64,000 bases of DNA, taken from NCBI GenBank assembly GCA_023052935.1, contig CM041292.1:37578639-37642638 (forward strand), given 5' to 3'. The notes below the pieces were generated by a model, which worked only from the letters and a program-made list of their open reading frames with translations, was not told the DNA's origin and did not search any database. The first letter of the stretch is position 1. The number at the start of each line of letters is the position of its first letter. Shown here piece by piece: positions 55,391-64,000 of the stretch. Made by a program: the position numbers and the translations under genes. The DNA comes from Piezodorus guildinii (taxonomy: Eukaryota > Arthropoda > Insecta > Hemiptera > Pentatomidae).

Positions 55391-55550
55391 TTTAATTAAT
55401 TTTATAACAAGTCTTACGTAATATAATAAGAGAATATTGACCGTAATAATAATATTATGCTGTGTATTTACGCAAAGCCTGTTAGTATTAGCGGAAGTAA
55501 ACAGACTATCCCCACCACTACTGCACAATAGCTCTGACTTCGTAAACACT

Positions 55551-55805
55551 TTGTTTTTTGTTTTTTCCCTATATCTATATAAAATAGCTACTATAGTTAA
55601 TTATAGTGTTACCTGATTTAGCTAGTCGATATTTACGGAAAAATTGCACTTAAGATTTCAAATATGTTCTGTTGAAATAAACAAAATAACGGGAGACACA
55701 AAACTATGATCCTTATTCCACCAGAGATACTCTAAGACTGTTATATTATAACATATAATATGAAAACGATAAGAATTTCATAATCGCTAGCGACCAGGTG
55801 AGGAA
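55551..55805. other. Flank of the LINE
   Basis: AT-rich; nothing supportable seen. Confidence 0.45.
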
Positions 55806-55995
55806 AAAAAAAAAAGGGAAAAAATTCCTGGTTATGCCGTCCTTCGGAGGGGACGTAAAATGGTGGTCCCGAGTCTGTACAATATCATGTACTTGTTAAA
55901 GATCCCTATCCTAATTAATCCAAGTCAAAATTTAGGACTCCCTCTGTATTATCGACCGATATGCCACAGTAGTATAAACTAATAAACAAACGTAT
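55806..55995 (+). mobile_element. SINE-4, 5'-truncated copy
   Basis: TCCTGGTTATGCCGTCCTTC, GGTGGTCCCGAGTCTGTAC, GTTAAAGATCCCTATCCTAA and AGTATAAACTAATAAACAAA follow the SINE-4 order. The tRNA-like head is missing. Confidence 0.8.
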
Positions 55996-56370
55996 AATTA
56001 CTAAAAATTAGTGAATAGATTAGATGACGCTGTCTATGGTAAGATGGTTGTGACTTTTTTTCCATTTTAATAACCTCGTTTTTATGTAATATATTTATTT
56101 AGGAAGGTAATATATATTATAGTTACTCTTACCATAACCTTATATAAATAAAAACTAAATGAAATAATCACGATCAAAGGGGTGGGTTATCAAAGTTAGT
56201 GCATTTATAATCATATTATAAATGTTTAAGACCAAACTTAATTTTCATTTTATAAAACAGATAGAGTAAATAATCCTACAAGGCCAGTCTGTTTAGTATT
56301 TATCTGACTGTTCATTTTCAACTATTAATGACGATTTCAACATTACTTTGAAATATTATTATTTAATTGT
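55996..56370. other. Unannotated AT-rich spacer
   Basis: Nothing supportable seen. Confidence 0.5.
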
Positions 56371-56374
56371 TCTC

Positions 56375-56490
56375 ATGAACAAGTTTTGGAACGGAGTATT
56401 TGCTACCATTGTCCTAATGGAATTTCCAAGTTTTGTGGCTGTGGCAACCCCAACCAACTCGCAACCAGTGTCGTGTCCAATATTCCCACC
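56375..56490 (+). other. Possible first coding exon with signal peptide
   Basis: From ATG 56375 the frame reads MNKFWNGVFATIVLMEFPSF, VAVATPTNSQPVSCPIFPP, then a strong splice donor GTAAGTG at 56491. The first 23 residues look like a secretion signal: a positively charged N-terminus, a hydrophobic core and a VAVA cleavage region. The exon is 116 nt, ending in phase 2. The frame closes with a stop inside the donor, as expected for an exon end. No continuing exon was identified, so the product is unknown. Chance is possible, but this combination is unusual for this sequence. Confidence 0.35.
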
Positions 56491-56797
56491 GTAAGTGTCG
56501 CTGTTTTTAGAGACACCAAAATTTTCAGTCAGAACTTAAATTTTAGATTTAAACGTATAATTATTTAATTTGATGATTAACTTAGTTGTTTACTTATTAA
56601 ACTAGTATTAGAATATATAAACTTCCTCTTTGGATCTATAACAGAATATATCGAAATAATATTATGGATTTACCTCCCCAGTAATACGTCTCATTTAAAG
56701 GTTAATTTACGAATTTAATTTAGAATTTCTGGAATGGGAAATATGGAAACAATATCTCTTAAGAATAGCTGCATAGGTATGGGAAAAATCGCAAAAC

Positions 56798-57165
56798 TAA
56801 ATTAAATGCTCCTTATTTTGTTACTAATAATATCATCCAGAGACCTCAACATCCCACTAGTTGCAGATGCAGCCCAAATTCGATACATCTCCTTTAATTC
56901 CAAACTACCAGCCCACATAAATCCGCTTGTCCGTAAACTCTCGTCTCTATCTCTTACTGATAATCCTCCAAGGTACCTGAAAAAACAGTAGCCTCGAGAC
57001 CTGTTAATAAAATAAACGTTACAGTGTTGCCTAAATGAATCATTGTAGTGCTACCACAGGGTAGCCTCTTCACAAGACTATTTCATGCCATATTTTAGCT
57101 CTTTTACTTGTTGTGCACATTGTATATACAGTTGTAAAAATTAATAAAAATATATTTAAATAATG
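56798..57165 (+). pseudogene. Jockey-clade LINE, 3' fragment
   Basis: Begins at the LNAPYFVTNNII equivalent. After a one-base shift it reads SRDLNIPLVADAAQIRYISF and NPLVRKLSSLSLTDNPPRYL, and stops at the QPRDL position. The 3' untranslated region (TACAGTTGTAAAAATTAATA) parallels that of the copy at 47677. Confidence 0.85.
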
Positions 57166-58250
57166 AATTTATGTACATAGACATATTTTATTATTTATTT
57201 ATTTATAAATAAATGTTCTGACACAATTTTGTTATTTGTATTCTGCAAACGAAACTATTTGCAATTAGGAAATATGTTCTCCTCCGAATGGTTAATTCGG
57301 CGAATCTCAAGGTTAGCGCCTCAAAACGATGGGTTCATGTTGTAAGTGAAATTTTTGAAAATATTCTGTAGCAGTGTCTTAAATTGTTATTAAGTTCAAG
57401 TCTTTGTGGAGTAATTCGTTTGTCACAGAGAACGGTATATACACCAACTTTCGTAGAACATTGGATTGAATGACTGAAATCTTTGAATGTTGGAAGATTT
57501 GGCAGAAACTAATATTTTGTAGCAGTTTTTATTTAATTAACAAATAAGATAACTGTTTTATTGATTAATGTTTATAATTTTTATTGTGAAAGAAATTTTT
57601 TCACCTGAATAAGGGGTTTCTTAAAAAAGAAAAGAAATATATATATCCCCACGAATTACAATAATTATATACAGAGATCTACCTTATTTAGAGACCTCTC
57701 TATACAATATGTTATCATCTAACATATATTCAATTCAGACTTTTTATTTAAATCCAATACGCCTCGACCAGTTATTTTAACGTAAAATAATGGAAATTAC
57801 ATGAATGAATTTTTTGCATGTATACATTAAGGGACTTGTGATCTTCCGTGTGTTGGGTTCAATCAGAGCTGAAGCAAGTTCAGTCGATAAATATAGAACT
57901 ATGTTCAAGTGACGTTTATAGAATTTATTATTCTCATATCCATGCCCTACTAGCAAAAAACAGAAAATTGTAGAACCGCCCCTCCCTCTAAAGATTGTTA
58001 GGATATTTAAAAATAAAAAATAAACTAAATTAAGATATTAGGATACAAGGTGAGGTTATTAAGTGTTTTAACTTCCAAGCACGTACTTAACTCCCAAATA
58101 TATATATGCTTATAAAATTTATTAAATTTATAGACAGTGATTGAAAAAAAAACAACAGCTTATGCTTTCAACCTCCTTGCCCTCTACCTTCCGCTAATTA
58201 AACGAAAATCCTGGCTACGCCCATCCTTATACATATATTGTACATACAAA
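57166..58250. other. Unannotated AT-rich spacer
   Basis: Nothing supportable seen. Confidence 0.5.
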
Positions 58251-58252
58251 TA

Positions 58253-58706
58253 CAGGATATTTCGTTATTGCACGACACTATTAGTTAGGAAATTTTTCAC
58301 GATATTTTGAACAGCTGTAGCACCGTTTCTATATACCACACCATAAGTTTGTTCTGGAAAAGTGAATAAATTCATAGTGTCTCCCATGACGATCATAAAT
58401 TGAACTGTGTCACAGTATTCACTCACAATAAAACATAAAGAATCAGACAATTGTTGATAAATACAGCGATGATACACTAAAACACACAGAACTAGACAGA
58501 TGACCAACTACTGTCATTGATTATTGTTCATTTGTTTATCGGGTGATTAAAACCTGTTATTTAGTATTAAACATTGCACGGTCAGTCTTAATGTAGTAAA
58601 TAAATAATAAATCTTTTGATATTTGTTTAGTAAATGAGTTTTATATATAAGTTAATATGAACTTTTTTGTTTATTTTTTGTTAGTAAACACATATGAAAC
58701 ACCCTG
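58253..58706 (-). mobile_element. Mariner/Tc-type short element with TA duplication
   Basis: The ends CAGGATATTTC and GAAACACCCTG are imperfect inverted repeats of CAGGRTRTTTC, each bordered by TA (58251-58252 and 58707-58708), the signature of IS630-Tc1-mariner insertion. Inside, the minus strand has an 80-codon frame (58265-58507) with TMNLFTFPEQTYGVVYRNGA and VQNIVKNFLTNSVV. It resembles the N-terminal helix-turn-helix start of some insect mariner-like transposases, but weakly. No DDE domain, so non-autonomous. Confidence 0.7.
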
Positions 58707-58895
58707 TACAGTTTAACATATAATATGTTTCTGTAAAGTGTATGGGTTTAAATAAAACCTATATTGATATTAAGGAAAAAGTTTTGTGACATGGACGAAA
58801 CTTATCCATCGAATGTTCCTATAACAGAAAAAGCTGTCGGACCCTTCACTGTCCGTTGCGGATTATTTTTACAGCATTAGAAACTTTAGAGTGTG
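58707..58895. other. Short AT-rich spacer
   Basis: Nothing supportable seen. Confidence 0.4.
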
Positions 58896-59160
58896 TATTT
58901 GCCTAAGAGATCTCTCTGCCAACTCCTTTTTCATCATCCTTCTGACTGCGGTGATCCTCAGAGGAGCGACCGACGGACCGGAAAACCCGATAAGAGCGGA
59001 AGGAGACCCCGAGGGTGCTCCATTTGAATCGCTATCTGCCCTCCTTTATCCAGTTAGCTTCGCCCCTTTCATCTCCTCTTACGCAGGATTACTTTATAGA
59101 ATGCCGCAAAAACTTTTTATTAAAGGACGAATTATCCTTACCTCCCACTAAGGTTTAGCG
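58896..59160. other. GC-richer island, possible conserved non-coding element
   Basis: Contains CTGCGGTGATCCTCAGAGG and GCGGAAGGAGACCCCGAGGG. An 86-codon frame crosses it (58891-59151) with no recognised domain. No similarity to the repeats of this window. Confidence 0.35.
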
Positions 59161-59429
59161 GTTTAAGCTGTTATATTCGTTCAGTCCAAGTCAGCATCCC
59201 TTTTTACTGGATAAATAACACATATGCCGAGGAAATATTCTTCAGAACACTTCAGTAATATTTTCAAAACATACCAACATTTATTTTTCATTAATATTAT
59301 TTTTGCTATTAGTAAGTTAAGTTGAACATTAACTCCGAACATTTTAAATTAACAAATATAGGGGGCCCGGTGACCCGGGAACAACTTATGAACCATACCA
59401 GTTACGGGATAACACAAATTTATGGTAAT

Positions 59430-60587
59430 AATAATAATAGGCTTACCGAACCCGAAGATCGATGCCGATACCACCTAACTTCGCCTGCACAGACACGTCC
59501 AATCTTCGCCGGTCAAGCCCAAGCCCCCGAGATCAGCCTTAATGCAATCCTCCCATCGACGCTTCGGCCAACCTTTCGGTTCAGCGAATACCAACTTTCT
59601 CGGAATCCGTTCCTCACCGAGCCCAACAACTTTACGCGCCCATTTGAGTCTCCCTGATGCTATCAACTCAATTATATTCACATGGTACAAACTCCGCAAT
59701 ACCGCGTTGTGCAACCTTCTAAACACTCCAGTGGCCTCATCTTTCTTCGGACCAAATATTTTACGCAGTACCTTATTTTCTAAAACCTTAAGCCGTTGTT
59801 CATCCTTCAAAGTAAGCGGCCACATTTCACATCCGTAAAGAACCGTCGGAAGAATAATAGTTTTATAAATTCTAACCTTTAAGTTTTTAGACAGAAGCCG
59901 TGAGCTAAGTAATTTAGTAACTAAATAATAACACGCATTTGTTACCTTTAACCGGGACTTTATTTCTTCCTGGATTTCATTTTTTCTTGTTATCATTGTA
60001 CCTAAATACTTGAATTTCTCTAAGTGTTCAAAAGTATGCCCTGATATATTAATATCATCAAGATCACCACCATTTCGGCTACTAATCATATATTTCGTCT
60101 TATCGGTATTTAATTCGAGACCTATTTGTTTACCGGTTTTTATTAACACACTTGTATTTAGATGTATGGTTCCCGCCTCTTCGCCTAGCAGTATCAAATC
60201 ATCGGCATACCCCAAAACCGGAATCTTGTAACCCATATTTAAACCTTTCTCGGTACACATCACCTTTTCTATAACATATTCTAAAGCTATTTAAATAAAA
60301 CAGGTGAAAGGGAGTCACCCTGTTTCAAACCCGATCGCACCTCAAACTTCTCGGAGTAATTATGACCGATTCTAACTTTACGGAATGTTTCCGACAAACA
60401 CATCTTTACTAGGTTTACTAACTTTCTAGGTTTTCCCTGTTCAATCATGATGTTATATAGCTACTGACGGTCTATGGAATCATAAGCCTTTTTAAAATCG
60501 ATATAGAGTTGATGGACTGCACCGTTGTATTCCAGCTTCTTATCTAATATTTGCCGTAAGGAAAATATTTGGTCAATGCCATAAATA
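59430..60587 (-). pseudogene. RTE-like LINE, 5'-truncated, 9-bp duplication
   Basis: Minus-strand translation: YIDFKKAYDSIDR, an in-frame stop near 60470, GLKQGDSLSPVLF, a frameshift near 60285, then an open 262-codon part with VLGYADDLILLG (YADD), LELNTDKTKYMISSRNGGD, LEKFKYLGTMITRKNEIQEE, TVLYGCEMWPLTLKDEQRL and GRLKWARKVVGLGEERIPRK. This is reverse transcriptase from motif A to the C-terminal tail. It ends with a (TTA)n tail at 59428-59440. TATGGTAAT at 59421-59429 and 60588-60596 is the target-site duplication. No endonuclease is kept. Confidence 0.9.
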
Positions 60588-60596
60588 TATGGTAAT

Positions 60597-60905
60597 TAAC
60601 AGAAAATAAATATTCGTGAGCGAAGCCATGGTATTGTATATATCAAGTATGGTATAAATGTGTTCTTAAAGCACTATTACTATTGTCTTCATTGAGAAAT
60701 ACTGTAATATCACTGAATTAATATTGTTAGCTAAAAAAAAAAATCAATCCATTGCCTGACTACATTCAAGCTCATAAGTTCCTTAAACTATTAAGACCAT
60801 TATCCTAAACTCTATTGAGTGTTACATTTATCTATAATATTTATGTGTGTGTAGCTTTCATAAGATACAAGCGACATTGTTAATAATAATTGTTTTATTA
60901 TTATT
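60597..60905. other. Unannotated AT-rich spacer
   Basis: Nothing supportable seen other than the polypyrimidine-like approach to the acceptor at 60910. Confidence 0.4.
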
Positions 60906-60910
60906 TCAGA

Positions 60911-60987
60911 GGTGCCTAGGATGCGCACTATGGGGGAACAGTCAGGACATAAGCGGGTGTCTTCAAACTCCTCAGCTTACTTAGAGG
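60911..60987 (+). other. Possible internal exon, 77 nt
   Basis: A T-rich tract and TTATTTCAG (AG at 60909-60910) precede the segment, and GTGAGG follows at 60988. One frame is fully open: two bases, then VPRMRTMGEQSGHKRVSSNS and SAYLE. The other two frames contain stops. Composition (GC-rich) contrasts sharply with the flanking sequence. The acceptor phase does not match the donor of the segment at 56375, so the two are not directly joined. Could belong to a long-intron host gene; family not recognised. Confidence 0.35.
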
Positions 60988-61636
60988 TGAGGAATATAAA
61001 TATGGTTTATTGTAGGCTATTTTCTAGGTATATATGATAATATTACATAACTGTTATTTGCTATTAATGGACTATTTATGTATATTCTATTCTAAAATTT
61101 AAAAATAATTTTGTGTTAATCAGCGCTTTTGTTGTTGATCTTTGCATTCATTTTAGTATTTCCGTTAAGCACATATTTTTGTTAAGAGTTAATCATCGGA
61201 GGTGTATATAAGCATTTTTTATAAATTATTTTGAACAAAATACTTTTTTTACGTTGTTTTTTATTTGAGGTTTCGGTTAGATAAAATTCCTTGGAGATCA
61301 CTTTTGTTTTATTTCGTCATTTATTCGAGAAGATAGACTGTCTACTAATTTATTTCTTATGAACTATCTGAATGACTTATCTACGCACTACACAGCACAT
61401 TAAATTTTGGTTTAAATATAAGCTGTTGGGTATGGGATAATTGGTTCTCCAAGTGGTTTAATAAAAAAATTCTAAAACTTTTAAAATATTTTTTTTGAAT
61501 AAATTGAAAACTATTCAGGTCCTGAAAAATTATATGTACTTATTTAAAGGTTAATCACATTTTTAATCAGCAAATTCATCGAAGATATTAAATTTATAAC
61601 AAATATATTTAAATATAATTCGCAGATAATATTTTC
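60988..61636. other. Unannotated AT-rich spacer
   Basis: Nothing supportable seen. Confidence 0.5.
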
Positions 61637-62240
61637 TAGGATCATTCGTATACCAAACCATTAACGCCCAGCTCCCTTCGTATATCCACAGTCTCCTACA
61701 ATTTAAATCATCAATCCCGTCCCTCGAAACAAGGTCTCGCAATTCTGACCTTTATATTCCCACACATAGAACTACTAATTTAGATCATTCCTTTCTTGTC
61801 CGCTCTGCTAATCCCTGGAATTCCCTCCCTACTCATACCTGGTATGCTTCTTCTCTATCATCATTCAAGTCCCAGCTGTTCCAATACCTCCTGTATTCCT
61901 AAACAAACGTTCAAATATACTGAAGTTTTATATCAAATATCACATTTTGAACATAAAAGAGAAATATTATTTATTGCTCATACCTAACTTAATTTTATTG
62001 TGTTTTCAGGAAATGTATGTATCTGAAGATGTTTATTATTTATTATTTTATTCTTTTGTTTCATTGCATAGATATAGTATTTCTATTTATTTTTTTATTT
62101 TCTTACCTCTTGCACCAATGTAAATAATATTTAATCATGATCATTTGGTCTTTCAGCACATTTTATATCTTAATTGTACATATTTTTGTTCTTAAGGGAC
62201 TATGTCCCAGAATGAAGATTATTTTATATTCTATTCTATA
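61637..62240 (+). pseudogene. CR1-like LINE, short 3' copy of the second subfamily
   Basis: Starts LGSFVYQTINAQLPSYIHSL and runs through SLETRSRNSDLYIPTHRTTN and LDHSFLVRSANPWNSLPTHT to a stop after QYLLYS, parallel to the end of the copy at 35348. It ends with the hairpin AAGGGAC-TAT-GTCCCAGAAT (62198-62214) and a (TATTC)n-like tail at 62225-62240. Confidence 0.88.
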
Positions 62241-62280
62241 TTAAGATTCATATTCAAGTATCGTGTTTATTATTTACAAA

Positions 62281-62545
62281 AGGGAGCCCGTGGCTAAGTG
62301 GCTTGTCTCTCATGCTAAAGGTTGTGAGTTCGAATCCCAGTACCGGCGGGGCTTTTATAAGGATGTAATTAAATGAGGATTCACTCACAGCCTCTCCCCC
62401 GGGTATGTGAGACCCGTCAGTCAAATGGTGGCCACTCACAAAATTAGGCATAGGAAGGGATGATCCTACACTACAAATTACATCTAGAAACGCGTATCCT
62501 CCCAGGAGATTACACCGCGAGACCCAGGACCTGCACGGTTTGACT
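62281..62545 (+). mobile_element. SINE-2 (tRNA-derived), copy 2
   Basis: The head CCCGTGGCTAAGTGGCTTGT (A-box region) and B-box GAGTTCGAATCCC are good. The body has CTCTCCCCCGGGTATGTGAG and GTGGCCACTCACAAA, then a short poly(A). It matches the minus-strand copy at 13606. It lies directly downstream of the CR1-like tail. Confidence 0.85.
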
Positions 62546-62779
62546 GAAAAAAAATCATGTATCCTGTGCAGGTTCTCATGGATACATGTTCAATCCTCAT
62601 AGAATTTTTAAAATTTTTTTACGCTGCTAAAAAACGTTTCATTTATAGAGCATAATTTAACTTAAATTTGAGGGTTTCAAATAATCTTTGATCAGCGGCG
62701 ATTAAATAGTAAAATTCCTTGTGGTAAGTTAACGGATAAATTTATTCAAGTTAAATAAAACTTAAAAAACAATCGTTGT

Positions 62780-63300
62780 GGTGGTTGCTCTTTGAGGTGT
62801 TGCAATACAACTTGTGGCTGTGTTTGAGCGATCAATCTCTCGTGATGCCGAAGTCTTAACAGAATACCTGTTGATGGCCGGACCCTGCGCGAAATTGAAT
62901 CTTAAACGAGAAAAAATTGCCGCCTTAAAGTAACCGTTTAGGAATAAAATGAAGTAAGAGGAAGGGGGAAAAAATTAAACATTTGAGCGGCTGTCAAACA
63001 CAATTAGCCCCTTCATCAATGGCTAAGTGAGGAGATGCCCTTCCTGCCTCCTGAATTATTCAACGCCCTTTTTGGGGGAAATTATTAAAGTAAAGTCCTC
63101 GGGAGGGAAGATTTGTGACGCAATAAAGGGCCGGTGTAATATCCTCGCTACGATAATAGTCCTCTGTTTGGGCACTTAATAACTGCGGGGCCCTAAGTGT
63201 CCTTCGGGATTAGAGTTGGTCTTCCATATTCGGGGCGATAATTCAGATCAAACTTCATTAGCGGATTAATATTCGCCTCCCGACTGTCCTAGATTATAAG
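62780..63300. other. GC-richer island, possible conserved non-coding element
   Basis: The largest island of balanced composition without repeat similarity. It includes GAGCGGCTGTCAAACACAAT, GCGACGCAATAAAGGG-like sequence, CACTTAATAACTGCGGGGCC and GCGGATTAATATTCGCC, with homeodomain-like cores TAAT, GGATTA and CACTTAA. Frames are closed, so it is probably non-coding. A regulatory role is inference. Confidence 0.4.
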
Positions 63301-63619
63301 ATATATATTGCGAATAAGGTAAAAGAATAATACATTTACATAAAATGATGTCGCTACTCTTGGTTGCCGCGAACTCCTTCTATAATATGGTATACGATTT
63401 TCGCCAAAATTTAGGGCAGTGGTTTCCAACAACCCTTCATACAATCATCTCAATTTCAAGGACTCCCTAAATCCTAAAATTAGATATGTATTTAGATTTT
63501 GATTGGGATAAACTGTATCACGTACATTGCATGCGAAATACCTCCTTCGATACTCTGTATTCTAGAAAATGCATAGATGGGGAAATAGAAATAAAGAAAA
63601 AAGAAAAAGTTAATGTTAA
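63301..63619. other. Unannotated spacer
   Basis: Nothing supportable seen. Confidence 0.45.
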
Positions 63620-63760
63620 ACCTGGAAAATGGTACTAGCAAAATCCTTCGTTATGAGGGGACATAAAATGGTGGTACAGAGCTCATTTAAGATCTCTGTC
63701 CTAGAAAAAACCTGGATAGGCCAAATTTAGTATTTCTACTTTAAACCCTAGAATTAAATA
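63620..63760 (+). mobile_element. SINE-4, 3' fragment
   Basis: CAAAATCCTTCGTTATGAGG, ACATAAAATGGTGGTACAG and AAAACCTGGATAGGCCAAAT follow the SINE-4 body. Both ends are eroded. Confidence 0.65.
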
Positions 63761-63852
63761 AGACCGTCTAAAACACTTGCAGTAAAAACTTATTAAAAGT
63801 TATTCTTCATGCACAGTTTTATATAGGAACCATAGAGAGTAATTTTTTTCTT

Positions 63853-63892
63853 AGCACTGATGCAGACCTGCAAAGTGGGACGAAACTTTTTT
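63853..63892 (+). ncRNA. Decayed hammerhead-like motif
   Basis: GCACTGATGCAGACCTGCAA followed by AGTGGGACGAAAC keeps CTGATG, a weak stem II and GAAAC at 63882-63886. But the seventh core base is C, and the cleavage triplet after GAAAC has become TTT. Layout as at 9872; not expected to cleave. Confidence 0.5.
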
Positions 63893-64000
63893 ATCACAAT
63901 ACATATTTTACCCATACGGTCAACTATTTTTTTATCAATATCACATGTTATAAATTGTCCTCATTTTCATTGCTTCTAAAACATGTCCAAATGTCAGAAT

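Larger units (their letters stand above)
49878..55550 (-). mobile_element. Near full-length CR1-like LINE
   Basis: An autonomous non-LTR retrotransposon read on the minus strand: a 5' untranslated region (about 55391-55550), ORF1, a repeat-rich inter-ORF region (53081-54472), ORF2, a 3' untranslated region, the hairpin GGGAC-TT-GTCCC (49917-49928) and a (TAA)n tail at 49878-49900. Both frames are uninterrupted. The 5' limit is an estimate, since no duplication was found. CR1-like placement rests on the PHD-containing ORF1, the endonuclease/reverse transcriptase layout and the short tandem-repeat tails; a Jockey-group relative cannot be excluded without a tree. Confidence 0.85.

Overview
This is an AT-rich, gene-poor stretch of a eukaryotic nuclear genome, most probably an insect or other arthropod. 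The evidence is the mix of transposable elements: Jockey-clade LINEs with short poly(A) tails (an arthropod lineage), CR1-like LINEs whose ORF1 joins a PHD finger to a baculovirus-FP25K-like domain, RTE-like and RNase H-bearing LINEs, a Tc1-family transposase relic, several tRNA-derived SINE families and many (TA)n microsatellites. No complete host gene can be shown. Three short open segments (37159-37400 minus, 56375-56490 plus, 60911-60987 plus) look like possible host exons, and several GC-richer islands look like possible conserved non-coding elements. The region may therefore be an intron or gene desert.

Layout. 1-3.58 kb: a giant foldback element with about 1.45 kb inverted arms made of 21-bp and about 112-bp tandem repeats. 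4.06-4.31 kb: a near-perfect palindrome holding two hammerhead ribozyme motifs in opposite orientation; two more lie at 8.87 and 9.88 kb (minus). 5-25 kb: SINEs of four families, an RTE-like LINE tail, a zinc-knuckle LINE tail, a foldback MITE, a Tc1 relic and an old interspersed repeat (here AR1). 25.3-28.3 kb: a Jockey fragment inside AR1, then a LINE 3' half with an intact RNase H domain. 32.5-36.5 kb: a complex tandem duplication abutting a CR1-like fragment, then a second CR1-like fragment. 38.7-39.3 kb: decayed hammerhead-like motifs. 40.6-44.3 kb: AR1 with a SINE in it, then a second long inverted repeat. 45.4-48.3 kb: two Jockey insertions with clear target-site duplications and two SINEs. 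49.9-55.55 kb: a near full-length CR1-like LINE (minus) with an intact ORF1 (305 aa) and ORF2 (933 aa: AP endonuclease plus reverse transcriptase), separated by a long tandem-repeat region. 56.4-64 kb: a possible secretory first exon, a Jockey fragment, a TA-flanked mariner-type element, an RTE-like LINE, a possible exon, a CR1-like fragment, SINEs and a GC-rich island.

How the parts relate. The intact CR1-like LINE could supply reverse transcriptase for its truncated relatives, which share a 3'-terminal hairpin and short tandem-repeat tails. The SINEs carry tRNA-like internal promoters and perfect 11-18 bp target-site duplications, so they were mobilised by LINE machinery. The hammerhead motifs have the minimal stem III known from Penelope-like retroelements, although no Penelope protein is recognisable here. 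All function is inferred from sequence inspection alone.
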